A DNA stretch of 36,211 bases from positions 1-36,211 of the forward strand of contig CALWMI010000102.1 in assembly GCA_944381745.1 (NCBI GenBank). The letters run 5' to 3'. The stretch is from an uncultured Lachnospiraceae bacterium. GTDB lineage: Bacteria > Bacillota > Clostridia > Lachnospirales > Lachnospiraceae. Made by a program: the position numbers and the translations under genes. The notes under the pieces are model-generated. The model made no database searches. It was not told the DNA's origin and saw nothing but the letters and a program-made list of their open reading frames with translations. Below are positions 23,128 through 30,683 of the stretch, in pieces (within the stretch, counting starts at the first letter, position 1; the number at the start of each line of letters is the position of its first letter).

Positions 23128-23994
23128 ATGAAGATCATTGACATTTTGCGGCTGGACAGGCCGACGTTGTCCTTTGAGGTGTTTCCTCCGAAGACGATGG
23201 ACAACTATGCGTCGGTGGAGAAGGCCACAACCGAGATCGCGGGGCTGAAGCCGGACTACATGAGCATCACCTACGGGGCCGGCGGGGGGACGAGCGACCA
23301 CACCGTGAATATTGCCGCGAATATTTTGGAGACATACGGCGTCCCGGTGGTGGCGCACCTGACCTGCGCGTCGTCCACGAAGAATAAGGTGCAGGGAGTG
23401 CTGAGACAGCTGAAGGAGCGCCATATCGAAAATGTGCTGGCGCTGAGGGGGGATATCCCGGAGAATGCAGATTTTCCCCTGCCGAATCAATATAAGTATG
23501 CCAGCGAGCTGGTGGCGGAGATCCGGGAGAGCGGGGATTTCTGTATCGGAGGAGCCTGCTATCCTGAGGGGCATGTGGAGGCGGCGAACCAGAAGGAGGA
23601 CATTCTGAACCTGAAGAAAAAGGTGGAGGCCGGCTGTGACTATCTGGTGACGCAGATGTTTTTTGACAACAATATTTTGTACAGCTTTCTGTACCGCCTG
23701 CGGGAGCAGGGCATCACAGTGCCCGTGGTGGCGGGCATCATGCCGGTGACCAATGGGAAGCAGATCAAGAGGATTACCTCCTTGTCCGGCACCTATCTGC
23801 CGGCGAGATTCAAGGCGATTGTGGACCGTTTTGGGGATGACCCGGCGGCGATGAAGCAGGCGGGGATTGCATATGCCACGGAGCAGATCATTGACCTGAT
23901 TGCCAACGGGGTGAATGGGATCCACGTATACTCGATGAATAAGCCGGAGGTCGCCCGGGCGATCCAGGACAATCTTTCCCAGATTATCAAATGA
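23128..23994 (+). CDS. metF: Methylenetetrahydrofolate reductase
   Basis: Reduces 5,10-methylene-THF to 5-methyl-THF, the methyl donor for methionine synthase. The 288-residue TIM barrel has SFEVFPPKTMD with the catalytic Glu, SITYGAGGGTSDHT, HLTCASST, LALRGDIPE and VTQMFFDN, all hallmarks of bacterial MetF. The start at 23128 follows AGAGGAGAGGGATTT; a longer frame from 23053 runs into the intergenic repeat. The stop overlaps the next gene's start, so the three methionine genes are probably one operon. No SAM or cobalamin riboswitch was seen upstream. Confidence 0.96.
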   Translation: MKIIDILRLDRPTLSFEVFPPKTMDNYASVEKATTEIAGLKPDYMSITYGAGGGTSDHTVNIAANILETYGVPVVAHLTCASSTKNKVQGVLRQLKERHIENVLALRGDIPENADFPLPNQYKYASELVAEIRESGDFCIGGACYPEGHVEAANQKEDILNLKKKVEAGCDYLVTQMFFDNNILYSFLYRLREQGITVPVVAGIMPVTNGKQIKRITSLSGTYLPARFKAIVDRFGDDPAAMKQAGIAYATEQIIDLIANGVNGIHVYSMNKPEVARAIQDNLSQIIK

Positions 23995-24680
23995 TGCCGG
24001 GGGAGTGGAGACAGAGGGAGATTCTGCGCTATCTCGGCTATAAGGCCAAGGATGTGCCGGATCCGGCTGTCCTGTCCTTGATCGGCGAGATGGCTGGCGT
24101 CCTGGCAGAGCAGATGGAGCCTGGGCGCGTGTTTAGAATCTTCCCGGTCGAGGGTGTTAAGGAGGGGCAGGTCGATCTGGGCTTCTCCGTCATCCACAGC
24201 CGGGATCTGGCCAAGAACTTGGAGGGCTGTTCCCAGGCGGCCTTCCTGGCGGCCACGCTGGGGAGCAGGACAGAGCGGCTGGTGCAGAGATACCGGAGAA
24301 TGCAGATGAGCCGTGCGGTAGTGTTTGAAGCGGTGTGCACGGAGGCCATTGAGAGATACTGCGACGGCTGTGAAGAGGAGATCCGCAGGATGCTGGGGCC
24401 CGGCTGGGGGCTTCGTCCCCGGTTCAGTCCGGGATACGGGGATTTTCCGCTGGAATATCAGAGGGAGCTCCTGGGAGTGCTGGACGCGGCGAAGCGCATC
24501 GGGCTGACCCTGACGGATTCTCTGCTGATGGCGCCGTCGAAATCGGTGACGGCTGTAATTGGAGTGTATGAGGCGGCGGATATGCCTGGCGGCTGCGGGC
24601 GCGGGGAAGATCTGACCGGGAGAGGAGCGCATGGCTGCGCAGGCTGCGGCAAGGAAGACTGCGCTTACAGGAGGAATTGA
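23991..24680 (+). CDS. Free-standing MetH activation-domain protein
   Basis: A 229-residue protein corresponding to the C-terminal reactivation domain of cobalamin-dependent methionine synthase, which binds SAM and restores oxidised cobalamin. The recognisable block is RPRFSPGYGDFPLEYQ, the equivalent of the RPAPGYP motif of E. coli MetH, followed by LTDSLLMAPSKSVTAVIG. A Cys-rich end, HGCAGCGKEDC, might bind a cluster or metal; that is inference. The gene starts on the metF stop (ATGA overlap) and ends 4 nt before metH. Since MetH here lacks this domain, the split protein presumably works in trans. The electron donor is not evident. Confidence 0.9.
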   Translation: MMPGEWRQREILRYLGYKAKDVPDPAVLSLIGEMAGVLAEQMEPGRVFRIFPVEGVKEGQVDLGFSVIHSRDLAKNLEGCSQAAFLAATLGSRTERLVQRYRRMQMSRAVVFEAVCTEAIERYCDGCEEEIRRMLGPGWGLRPRFSPGYGDFPLEYQRELLGVLDAAKRIGLTLTDSLLMAPSKSVTAVIGVYEAADMPGGCGRGEDLTGRGAHGCAGCGKEDCAYRRN

Positions 24681-24684
24681 GACG

Positions 24685-27093
24685 ATGGATATCAGGGAGT
24701 GGACAAAGGAGCGCATTGTCATATGGGACGGGGGTATGGGCAGCATGCTCCAGGAGAGGGGACTGCCGCCGGGAGCCCTCCCTGAGACATGGAATATCCT
24801 GCACCCGGAGGCGGTGACCGAGGTTCACAGGCAGTACATCGAGGCGGGCGCAGATATTATCGATATGAACACCTTCGGAGCGAACCGGCTGAAATTTCCG
24901 GGAGAGGACGGCTGGTCTGTGGAGGAGGTCATCCGGGCGGCGGCTGCCAATGCCAGGGAGGCCGTGCGGCAGGCAGGGGCAGAGCGTGAGATTGCAGTCG
25001 CCCTGGATATCGGCCCTACGGGGAAGCTGCTGAAGCCGCTGGGGGATCTGGCCTTTGAGGAGGCCTACGAGATCTTTGCCCAGCAGGTGAGGGCAGGGGC
25101 GGAGAATGGGGCCGACCTGGTATTGATTGAGACGATGAGCGACAGCTATGAGCTGAAGGCGGCTGTGCTGGCCGCCAAGGAGAACTGCAGCCTGCCGGTC
25201 GTGGCTACGATGGTCTTTGACGGGAAGGGCAAGCTGCTGACCGGAGGGACGCCGGCCTGCGGGGTTGCGCTCTTGGAGGGACTGGGGGTGGACGCTCTGG
25301 GAATCAACTGCGGCTTGGGGCCTGAGCAGATGAAGGGGATTGTGGCGGAGCTGCTGGCCTACGCCTCGGTGCCGGTGGCCGTGGTGCCCAACGCCGGACT
25401 GCCCCGCAGCGAGAACGGCCGCACCGTATATGACATTGATGCGCAGGAGTTTGCCCGCCAGATGGAGGACATTGTGGATATGGGAGCGGCGATCGTGGGC
25501 GGCTGCTGCGGGACGACGCCTGCGTATATCCGTTGCCTGGCCGAGCGCTGCGCCGGCCGGAGGCCGCGCCCGGTGGCCAGGAAGGAGCGGACGCTTGTGA
25601 CGTCCTATGCGGCGGCCGTGGAGATTGGGGAGAAGCCGGTGATCATCGGGGAGCGGATCAATCCCACGGGCAAATCCAAGCTCAAGCAGGCGCTGCGGGA
25701 ACACAATTTGGACTATCTCCTGCGGGAGGCGGCAGCCCAGCAGGAGGCGGGAGCCCACATCCTAGATGTGAATGTGGGCCTGCCGGAGATTGACGAGGCG
25801 TCTATGATGGAGGAGGCCGTCCGGGAGATTCAGAGCGTGACAGAGCTGCCGCTGCAGATCGACACGTCCGATATGGAAGCGATGGAGCGGGCGCTGCGGA
25901 TCTATAACGGCAAGGCGATGATCAACTCCGTCAATGGGAAGGAAGAGACGATGGCGCAGGTGTTCCCGCTGGTGAAAAAATACGGCGGGGTGGTTGTGGC
26001 CCTCACCCTGGATGAAGACGGGATACCGGATACCGCGGAGGGCAGGGTAGCCATTGCCCGGAAGATCTACACCCGTGCCGCGCAGTACGGGATCGATCCC
26101 AAAGACATCGTGGTGGATGGGCTGGCGATGACCATAAGCTCGGATAACCGGTCGGCGCTTACCACGCTGGAGACAATCGCGCGGGTGAAGCGGGAGCTGA
26201 AAGGACGCACAGTCCTGGGGGTGTCCAATATTTCCTTCGGGCTGCCGGCGCGGCCTGGCATCAACGCGGCATTTTACACGATGGCGATGCAGGCAGGGCT
26301 GAGCGCAGCGATCATCAATCCGAATTCTGAGGATATGATGCGGGCGTATTTCAGTTACTGCGCCCTGGCGGGGCTGGATCCCAGCTGCAGGGACTATATT
26401 GCCAGGTATGGGGAGGCGGCAGGGCAGGAGAACAAGACGGCTGTGCCTGCCCCACCGGCTGGGCAGGGCGGCAGGGCGCTGGCGCAGAGTATCCGCCAGG
26501 GACTGAAGGAGCAGGCGGCCCGGGAGGCGGCTGCTCTCTTGGAGGCAAAAGCGCCGCTGGATATCATCAACGAGGAGATGATACCGGCGCTGGACGAGGT
26601 GGGGCAGGGCTTCGAGAAGGGAACGGTGTTCCTGCCGCAGCTTCTGATGAGCGCCGAGGCTGCCAAGTCGGCATTTGAGGTGCTGAAGAGCGATATGGAG
26701 AGGCGCGGAGTGTCACAGGAGAAGAAGGGCAAGGTGATCCTGGCCACTGTGAAAGGGGATATCCACGATATCGGTAAAAATATTGTGAAGGTGCTCCTGG
26801 AGAATTACAGCTACGAGGTGATCGACCTGGGCAAGGATGTGCCGCCGGAGAAGGTGGTGGAGTGTGCGCAGGCGAACGGGGTACGTCTGGTGGGGCTGAG
26901 CGCCCTGATGACCACCACGGTTCCCAGCATGGAAGAGACAATACGCCTTCTCCGTGAGAAGCTGCCGGAAGTCAAGGTGATGGTCGGCGGGGCGGTGCTG
27001 ACGGAGGAGTACGCCAAGATGATCAATGCGGACAGGTACTGCAGGGATGCGATGGCCTCGGTCAACTATGCGGCCGAGGTGCTGGGACAATAG
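24685..27093 (+). CDS. metH: Cobalamin-dependent methionine synthase without activation domain
   Basis: Transfers a methyl group from 5-methyl-THF to homocysteine through cobalamin. The 802 residues have the homocysteine-binding barrel (~1-285: DGGMGSMLQERG, the first zinc ligand in GINCGLGP, and GGCCGTTP with the other two), the folate-binding barrel (~310-570: ERINPTGKSKLK, ILDVNVGLPEID, QIDTSD, INSVNG), and the cap plus B12 domain (~590-802, with the axial base His694 in DIHDIGKNIV). E. coli MetH is 1227 residues; the missing C-terminus is the reactivation domain encoded by the gene just upstream. The start at 24685 follows AGGAGGAATTGAGACG. Confidence 0.96.
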   Translation: MDIREWTKERIVIWDGGMGSMLQERGLPPGALPETWNILHPEAVTEVHRQYIEAGADIIDMNTFGANRLKFPGEDGWSVEEVIRAAAANAREAVRQAGAEREIAVALDIGPTGKLLKPLGDLAFEEAYEIFAQQVRAGAENGADLVLIETMSDSYELKAAVLAAKENCSLPVVATMVFDGKGKLLTGGTPACGVALLEGLGVDALGINCGLGPEQMKGIVAELLAYASVPVAVVPNAGLPRSENGRTVYDIDAQEFARQMEDIVDMGAAIVGGCCGTTPAYIRCLAERCAGRRPRPVARKERTLVTSYAAAVEIGEKPVIIGERINPTGKSKLKQALREHNLDYLLREAAAQQEAGAHILDVNVGLPEIDEASMMEEAVREIQSVTELPLQIDTSDMEAMERALRIYNGKAMINSVNGKEETMAQVFPLVKKYGGVVVALTLDEDGIPDTAEGRVAIARKIYTRAAQYGIDPKDIVVDGLAMTISSDNRSALTTLETIARVKRELKGRTVLGVSNISFGLPARPGINAAFYTMAMQAGLSAAIINPNSEDMMRAYFSYCALAGLDPSCRDYIARYGEAAGQENKTAVPAPPAGQGGRALAQSIRQGLKEQAAREAAALLEAKAPLDIINEEMIPALDEVGQGFEKGTVFLPQLLMSAEAAKSAFEVLKSDMERRGVSQEKKGKVILATVKGDIHDIGKNIVKVLLENYSYEVIDLGKDVPPEKVVECAQANGVRLVGLSALMTTTVPSMEETIRLLREKLPEVKVMVGGAVLTEEYAKMINADRYCRDAMASVNYAAEVLGQ

Positions 27094-27148
27094 ACGGCAG
27101 GGCCTGCGTATGCCGCAGGGGAAAAGGCGGCCGCCAGGCGGGAGCAGC

Positions 27149-27177
27149 TTGACATCTTACAGCCGGAGGATCATATA
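27149..27177 (+). promoter_or_regulatory. Possible promoter of the amidase gene
   Basis: A perfect TTGACA at 27149-27154, with CATATA at 17 nt or TATATA at 19 nt. The -10 box is weak, so this is uncertain. Confidence 0.4.
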
Positions 27178-27217
27178 TATAGAATAAGAGCGTGATCTAA
27201 GGGCACAGAAAATCAAG

Positions 27218-27952
27218 ATGAAGAGAAAAAACCTGGAGCTCCTGATGGGAATGGTGGTTTTGGCTGCGGCGTATTTTTTGTCGCAAAAGAGCGCCCAGCT
27301 GGCGGCGCAGATGCGGGTGGGCAGCGGCGAGAGAAAGGCCTGGCGGGTGGTCATTGACCCGGGGCATGGAGGGGTAGACCCCGGCAAGGTGAGCGCGGCC
27401 GGGGATTTGGAGAAGGATATCAACCTGCAGATTGCCCGCCGTCTGGAGCGCCTGCTGGAGAGCGCGGATGTGGAGGTCTCTATGACACGGGAGACGGACG
27501 AGGGCCTGTACCGGGAATACAGCGAGAACAAGAAGCTTGAGGATCTGAAAAACCGCTGCGCAAAGATCCAGGAGCTGGAGCCGGACTGTGTGGTGAGCAT
27601 TCACCAGAACAGTTATCACGAGACCGATGTGCGGGGGGCGCAGGTTTTTTACTACGCGGATTCCCCAGAGGGGGAGGCACTGGCCGGACACATACAGGAA
27701 TGGCTGCTGGAGGTTCTGGGGGAGGAATATGCCAGGGAGACCAGAGGCAATACAAGCTATTATATGCTTAGCCGGACGGAGTGCCCAATTGTCATTGCCG
27801 AGTGTGGATTTCTGTCCAACGCAGAGGAGGCCGCCCTTCTGACCGATGAGGAATATCAGGAGAGGCTGGCGTGGGCGCTGCACATGGGGGTCATGAATTA
27901 CTTAAGCGATGGCAGCGCCGGTGTACCAAGGGACAATAAGGCCAAAAGATAG
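27218..27952 (+). CDS. N-acetylmuramoyl-L-alanine amidase (Amidase_3, CwlD-like)
   Basis: Zinc amidase that cuts the bond between muramic acid and the stem peptide. The 244 residues have an N-terminal signal anchor (~7-22) and an Amidase_3 domain. Zinc ligands and catalytic Glu are seen as His50 in IDPGHGGVDPG, Glu65, His129 in VVSIHQNS and Glu195 in VIAECGFLSN. Size and organisation match CwlD, which makes muramic lactam for spore cortex, although a vegetative role is possible. The ribosome binding site for ATG at 27218 is weak; an in-frame ATG at 27245, with GGAG 6 nt upstream, could be used instead. tsaC follows 17 nt after. Confidence 0.92.
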   Translation: MKRKNLELLMGMVVLAAAYFLSQKSAQLAAQMRVGSGERKAWRVVIDPGHGGVDPGKVSAAGDLEKDINLQIARRLERLLESADVEVSMTRETDEGLYREYSENKKLEDLKNRCAKIQELEPDCVVSIHQNSYHETDVRGAQVFYYADSPEGEALAGHIQEWLLEVLGEEYARETRGNTSYYMLSRTECPIVIAECGFLSNAEEAALLTDEEYQERLAWALHMGVMNYLSDGSAGVPRDNKAKR

Positions 27953-27969
27953 AAACGAGGAGAAGGCAG

Positions 27970-29484
27970 ATGGTTACAACAATTGTCACAATAAGGGGCG
28001 ATGAGACGGATGAGGCGAAGATAGCCCAGGCAGGGGAGCTGCTGAAGGCGGGAAAGCTTGTGGCTTTCCCGACGGAGACGGTGTACGGGCTGGGGGCAAA
28101 CGCCCTGGACGCCCAGGCGGCGTCAAAGATCTACAGCGCAAAGGGCCGTCCATCGGACAATCCGCTGATCGTGCACATTGCGGATTGGGATGCCTTGGGC
28201 CTGATCGTCAGCGAGATACCGGCGAAGGCCCGTATGCTGGCGGAGAAATTTTGGCCGGGCCCGCTGACCATGATTTTTCCCAAGAGCAGCCGGGTGCCCT
28301 ATGAGACGACGGGAGGGCTGGACACGGTGGCGGTGCGCATGCCGGGCAATGACATTGCCCTGCGGCTCATACGCGCAGGGGGCGGGTATATTGCAGCGCC
28401 CAGCGCCAATACCTCCGGGAGGCCGAGCCCCACGTCTGCCCAGCATGTGAAGGACGACCTGGACGGGAAGATCGATATGATCGTGGACGGGGGAGAGGTG
28501 TCCATCGGGTTGGAGTCTACCATCGTCGACTTGAGTGAGGAAGAACCGGCAATCCTGCGGCCGGGATATATCACGCGAGCTATGCTGGAGGAAGTGATCG
28601 GGGAGGTGCAGGTGGACCAGGCACTGATAAAAGACGACTCCAACATCATTCCCAAGGCGCCGGGGATGAAGTACCGGCATTATGCACCCAAGGCCGATCT
28701 GCTTGTGGTGGAGGGACGGCAGCAGGACGTGATTGGGAAGATTAACGAGCTTGTAAGGGACAAGGCGGAGCACGGGCTGACGGCAGGCGTGATCTGCACG
28801 GAGGAGAGCCGCCCTTATTACGAGGCTGAGATCCTGCGGGTGATCGGCAGCAGGGAGGACGAGAATTCCATCGCCCGGAACCTGTTTGCAATCCTGCGGG
28901 AATTTGACAGCTTGGAGGTGGACGGGATCTACTCGGAGTCCTTTGAATCCCCAGGGCTTGGACAGGCTATCATGAACCGGCTGCTGAAGGCGGCCGGGCA
29001 CCAGGTGCTGCAGGTCGGAAGCGGCGGGGTCAGCAAGTACAGCAGGCTTTTGTTTGTGAGCAGCGGGAACACCTGTGTCAGCCCTATGGCAGAGGGGATT
29101 GCCCGGAAGAAGCTGGAGGGCAAGGGAATTGAGATTCTTTCCCGGGGAATGGTGGTTCTGTTCCCGGAGCCGCTCAACCAGAAGGCGGAGGCGGTGATGA
29201 TCCGGAACGGGATAAAGCCTGGACGCCATATGTCCTGCCAGCTGTCCAGGGAGGATCTGGGAGACGGCTGCCTTGTCCTGACGGTGGACAGGAAACAGAA
29301 GGAGGAGATCCAGGCCGCCTACCCGGAGCAGAACAATGTCTATACGCTGGAGGAGTATGCCGGATGCCAAGGCCTGAGCAGCCCGTACGGCGGAGAGCTG
29401 GCAGATTATGGGCGCTGCTTTGAGCAGCTGGAGAGGATGATTGACAAGGCCGTCCGCCGGATGGAATGGGAAGGGCGGCTGTAG
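27970..29484 (+). CDS. tsaC: TsaC/Sua5 threonylcarbamoyl-AMP synthase fused to an inactive LMW phosphatase domain
   Basis: Makes threonylcarbamoyl-AMP from threonine, bicarbonate and ATP for the t6A tRNA modification. Residues ~1-345 are a full Sua5-type enzyme: VAFPTETVYGLGAN, KGRPSDNPLIVHI, PSANTSGRPSPT, IGLESTIVD, then the Sua5 C-terminal domain with YRHYAPKADL. Residues ~358-500 are a low-molecular-weight tyrosine-phosphatase fold. The P-loop normally CTGNTCR (CX5R) is SSGNTCV: the nucleophile Cys is Ser364 and the phosphate-binding Arg is Val370. The DPFGG loop Asp is Ser471 (SSPYGG). All three catalytic residues are gone, so this domain is probably non-catalytic. The start follows GAGGAGAAGGCAG. 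Confidence 0.93.
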   Translation: MVTTIVTIRGDETDEAKIAQAGELLKAGKLVAFPTETVYGLGANALDAQAASKIYSAKGRPSDNPLIVHIADWDALGLIVSEIPAKARMLAEKFWPGPLTMIFPKSSRVPYETTGGLDTVAVRMPGNDIALRLIRAGGGYIAAPSANTSGRPSPTSAQHVKDDLDGKIDMIVDGGEVSIGLESTIVDLSEEEPAILRPGYITRAMLEEVIGEVQVDQALIKDDSNIIPKAPGMKYRHYAPKADLLVVEGRQQDVIGKINELVRDKAEHGLTAGVICTEESRPYYEAEILRVIGSREDENSIARNLFAILREFDSLEVDGIYSESFESPGLGQAIMNRLLKAAGHQVLQVGSGGVSKYSRLLFVSSGNTCVSPMAEGIARKKLEGKGIEILSRGMVVLFPEPLNQKAEAVMIRNGIKPGRHMSCQLSREDLGDGCLVLTVDRKQKEEIQAAYPEQNNVYTLEEYAGCQGLSSPYGGELADYGRCFEQLERMIDKAVRRMEWEGRL

Positions 29485-29499
29485 GGAGGAGGAGAGGCA

Positions 29500-29985
29500 A
29501 TGGCCGATAAGAGAGAGGACTATATCACCTGGGACGAGTACTTTATGGGGGTGGCGAAGCTGTCTGGGATGCGCTCCAAGGATCCCAACACGCAGGTGGG
29601 AGCGTGCATTGTCAGCCAGGACAACAAGATCCTGTCGATGGGATACAACGGATTTCCCATTGGCTGCTCGGACGATGAATTCCCCTGGGCAAGGGAAGGG
29701 GATGGGCTGGACAATAAATACCTGTACACGACCCACAGCGAGCTGAATGCGATCTTGAATTACCGCGGAGGCAGCTTGGATGGGGCCAAGCTGTATGTGA
29801 CGCTGTTCCCGTGCAACGAGTGCGCCAAGGCGATCATTCAGGCGGGGATCCGGACAGTTGTCTACGACGATGATAAATATAAGGACACGCCGTCCGTCAT
29901 GGCCTCCAAACGCATGATGGATGCCGCCGGGGTTCGTTACTACCGGTATAAGCGGACAGGCAGAGAAGTATACATCCGGCTGTGA
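29500..29985 (+). CDS. dCMP deaminase (ComEB-like)
   Basis: Zinc enzyme that converts dCMP to dUMP for thymidylate synthesis. The 161-residue cytidine-deaminase fold has the zinc/catalytic motif His79-x-Glu81 in YTTHSELNAIL and Cys105-x2-Cys108 in LFPCNECAK, plus PNTQVGACIV and GYNGFP. It is related to ComEB of competence operons, but no other competence gene is here. The start follows GGAGGAGAGGCA, 15 nt after tsaC. Its stop codon sits in the loop of the terminator. Confidence 0.95.
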   Translation: MADKREDYITWDEYFMGVAKLSGMRSKDPNTQVGACIVSQDNKILSMGYNGFPIGCSDDEFPWAREGDGLDNKYLYTTHSELNAILNYRGGSLDGAKLYVTLFPCNECAKAIIQAGIRTVVYDDDKYKDTPSVMASKRMMDAAGVRYYRYKRTGREVYIRL

Positions 29986-30002
29986 GAGCCGGATGTATTT
30001 TT
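29970..30002 (+). terminator. Terminator overlapping the dCMP deaminase stop codon
   Basis: ATACATCCGGCT (29970-29981) pairs perfectly with AGCCGGATGTAT (29987-29998), loop GTGAG, followed by TTTTT. The TGA stop codon at 29983-29985 is inside the loop. Confidence 0.9.
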
Positions 30003-30043
30003 ATGGGCAAGTCTGGCGCCTCTGGCGCTGGAAGGCGGGGCTG

Positions 30044-30535
30044 TCAGCTGCAGAAGGATGCAATCCTGCGGTTGATGGAATCGAAGTACCGCGGCAGAAG
30101 CCCCTGATAGTACAGATGCAGAAGGTGATCAAGCTTCAGCAGGGCACCGGCGGCGTCCTCCGGCGCGAGAAGCTGGTTGGACATGGCAAAGGAAAGTTCA
30201 TCCAGATCGATGATCTCATAGCGGGAGTCAGGGTAGAAGATGACGTCCGCAAGCAGATCTGTGAATACAAAGGTGTTGGTGTCTGGAAAATACTCATGGG
30301 ATACGATATCACAGTACCAGTACATAAAGTCATTGCTGTGATTGTAGAATTTGCTGATCTTGAAACCATCCTTCAGAAAATAGCAGGAGAAGCCGTGGCT
30401 CAGCTCAGGCTTGGGCTTCAAAGCCTTCCAGGCGGTCATAAGAATGTCGGAATCCTGGTAAAAAAGACAGTCATCCTTGAGGAGAACAGACTCCTGGGGA
30501 ATCAGGCGTTTACGATATAATGTGGCAGCTTTCAT
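30044..30535 (-). CDS. DUF402 domain protein
   Basis: A 163-residue protein matching DUF402, a beta-barrel family whose Firmicutes members include nucleoside tri-/diphosphatases (NtdP-like). Recognisable segments are SCYFLKDGFKISKFYNHSND, FMYWYCDIVSHEYFPDTN, FVFTDLLADVIFYPDSRYEIIDLDEL. Conserved Tyr, Asp and Glu residues form the expected metal site. Whether it hydrolyses nucleotides is inference. It has a strong promoter at 30570-30598 and diverges from the next gene; its short 5' leader lacks a strong ribosome binding site beyond TTGGAGCG. Confidence 0.85.
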   Translation of the reverse strand: MKAATLYRKRLIPQESVLLKDDCLFYQDSDILMTAWKALKPKPELSHGFSCYFLKDGFKISKFYNHSNDFMYWYCDIVSHEYFPDTNTFVFTDLLADVIFYPDSRYEIIDLDELSFAMSNQLLAPEDAAGALLKLDHLLHLYYQGLLPRYFDSINRRIASFCS

Positions 30536-30569
30536 ATACGCTCCAATCCAAAGCAGACGCTTTCTTTTG

Positions 30570-30598
30570 ATTATACCAAAGCGGGGATGGAAAGTAAA
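30570..30598 (-). promoter_or_regulatory. Promoter of the DUF402 gene
   Basis: On the minus strand TTTACT (30593-30598), a 17-nt spacer and a perfect TATAAT (30570-30575). Confidence 0.75.
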
Positions 30599-30605
30599 TA
30601 TACTT

Positions 30606-30634
30606 TTGACAAGGTTCCGGGGTTATGATAGACT
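30606..30634 (+). promoter_or_regulatory. Promoter of the TPR/AAA gene
   Basis: A perfect TTGACA at 30606-30611, a 17-nt spacer and TAGACT at 30629-30634, back to back with the DUF402 promoter. Confidence 0.65.
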
Positions 30635-30683
30635 AAAAAAGGCTATAGGCATCTTTTAAATCGTTGGTATAGAGGTGAAACGA

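Noticed and set aside
22039..23925. 628-residue minus-strand reading frame
   Set aside because: Lies opposite the GH18 and metF genes, with no family features.
27149..27177. Clear promoter for the amidase
   Set aside because: The -35 is perfect but no good -10 lies at normal spacing; kept only as a weak candidate.
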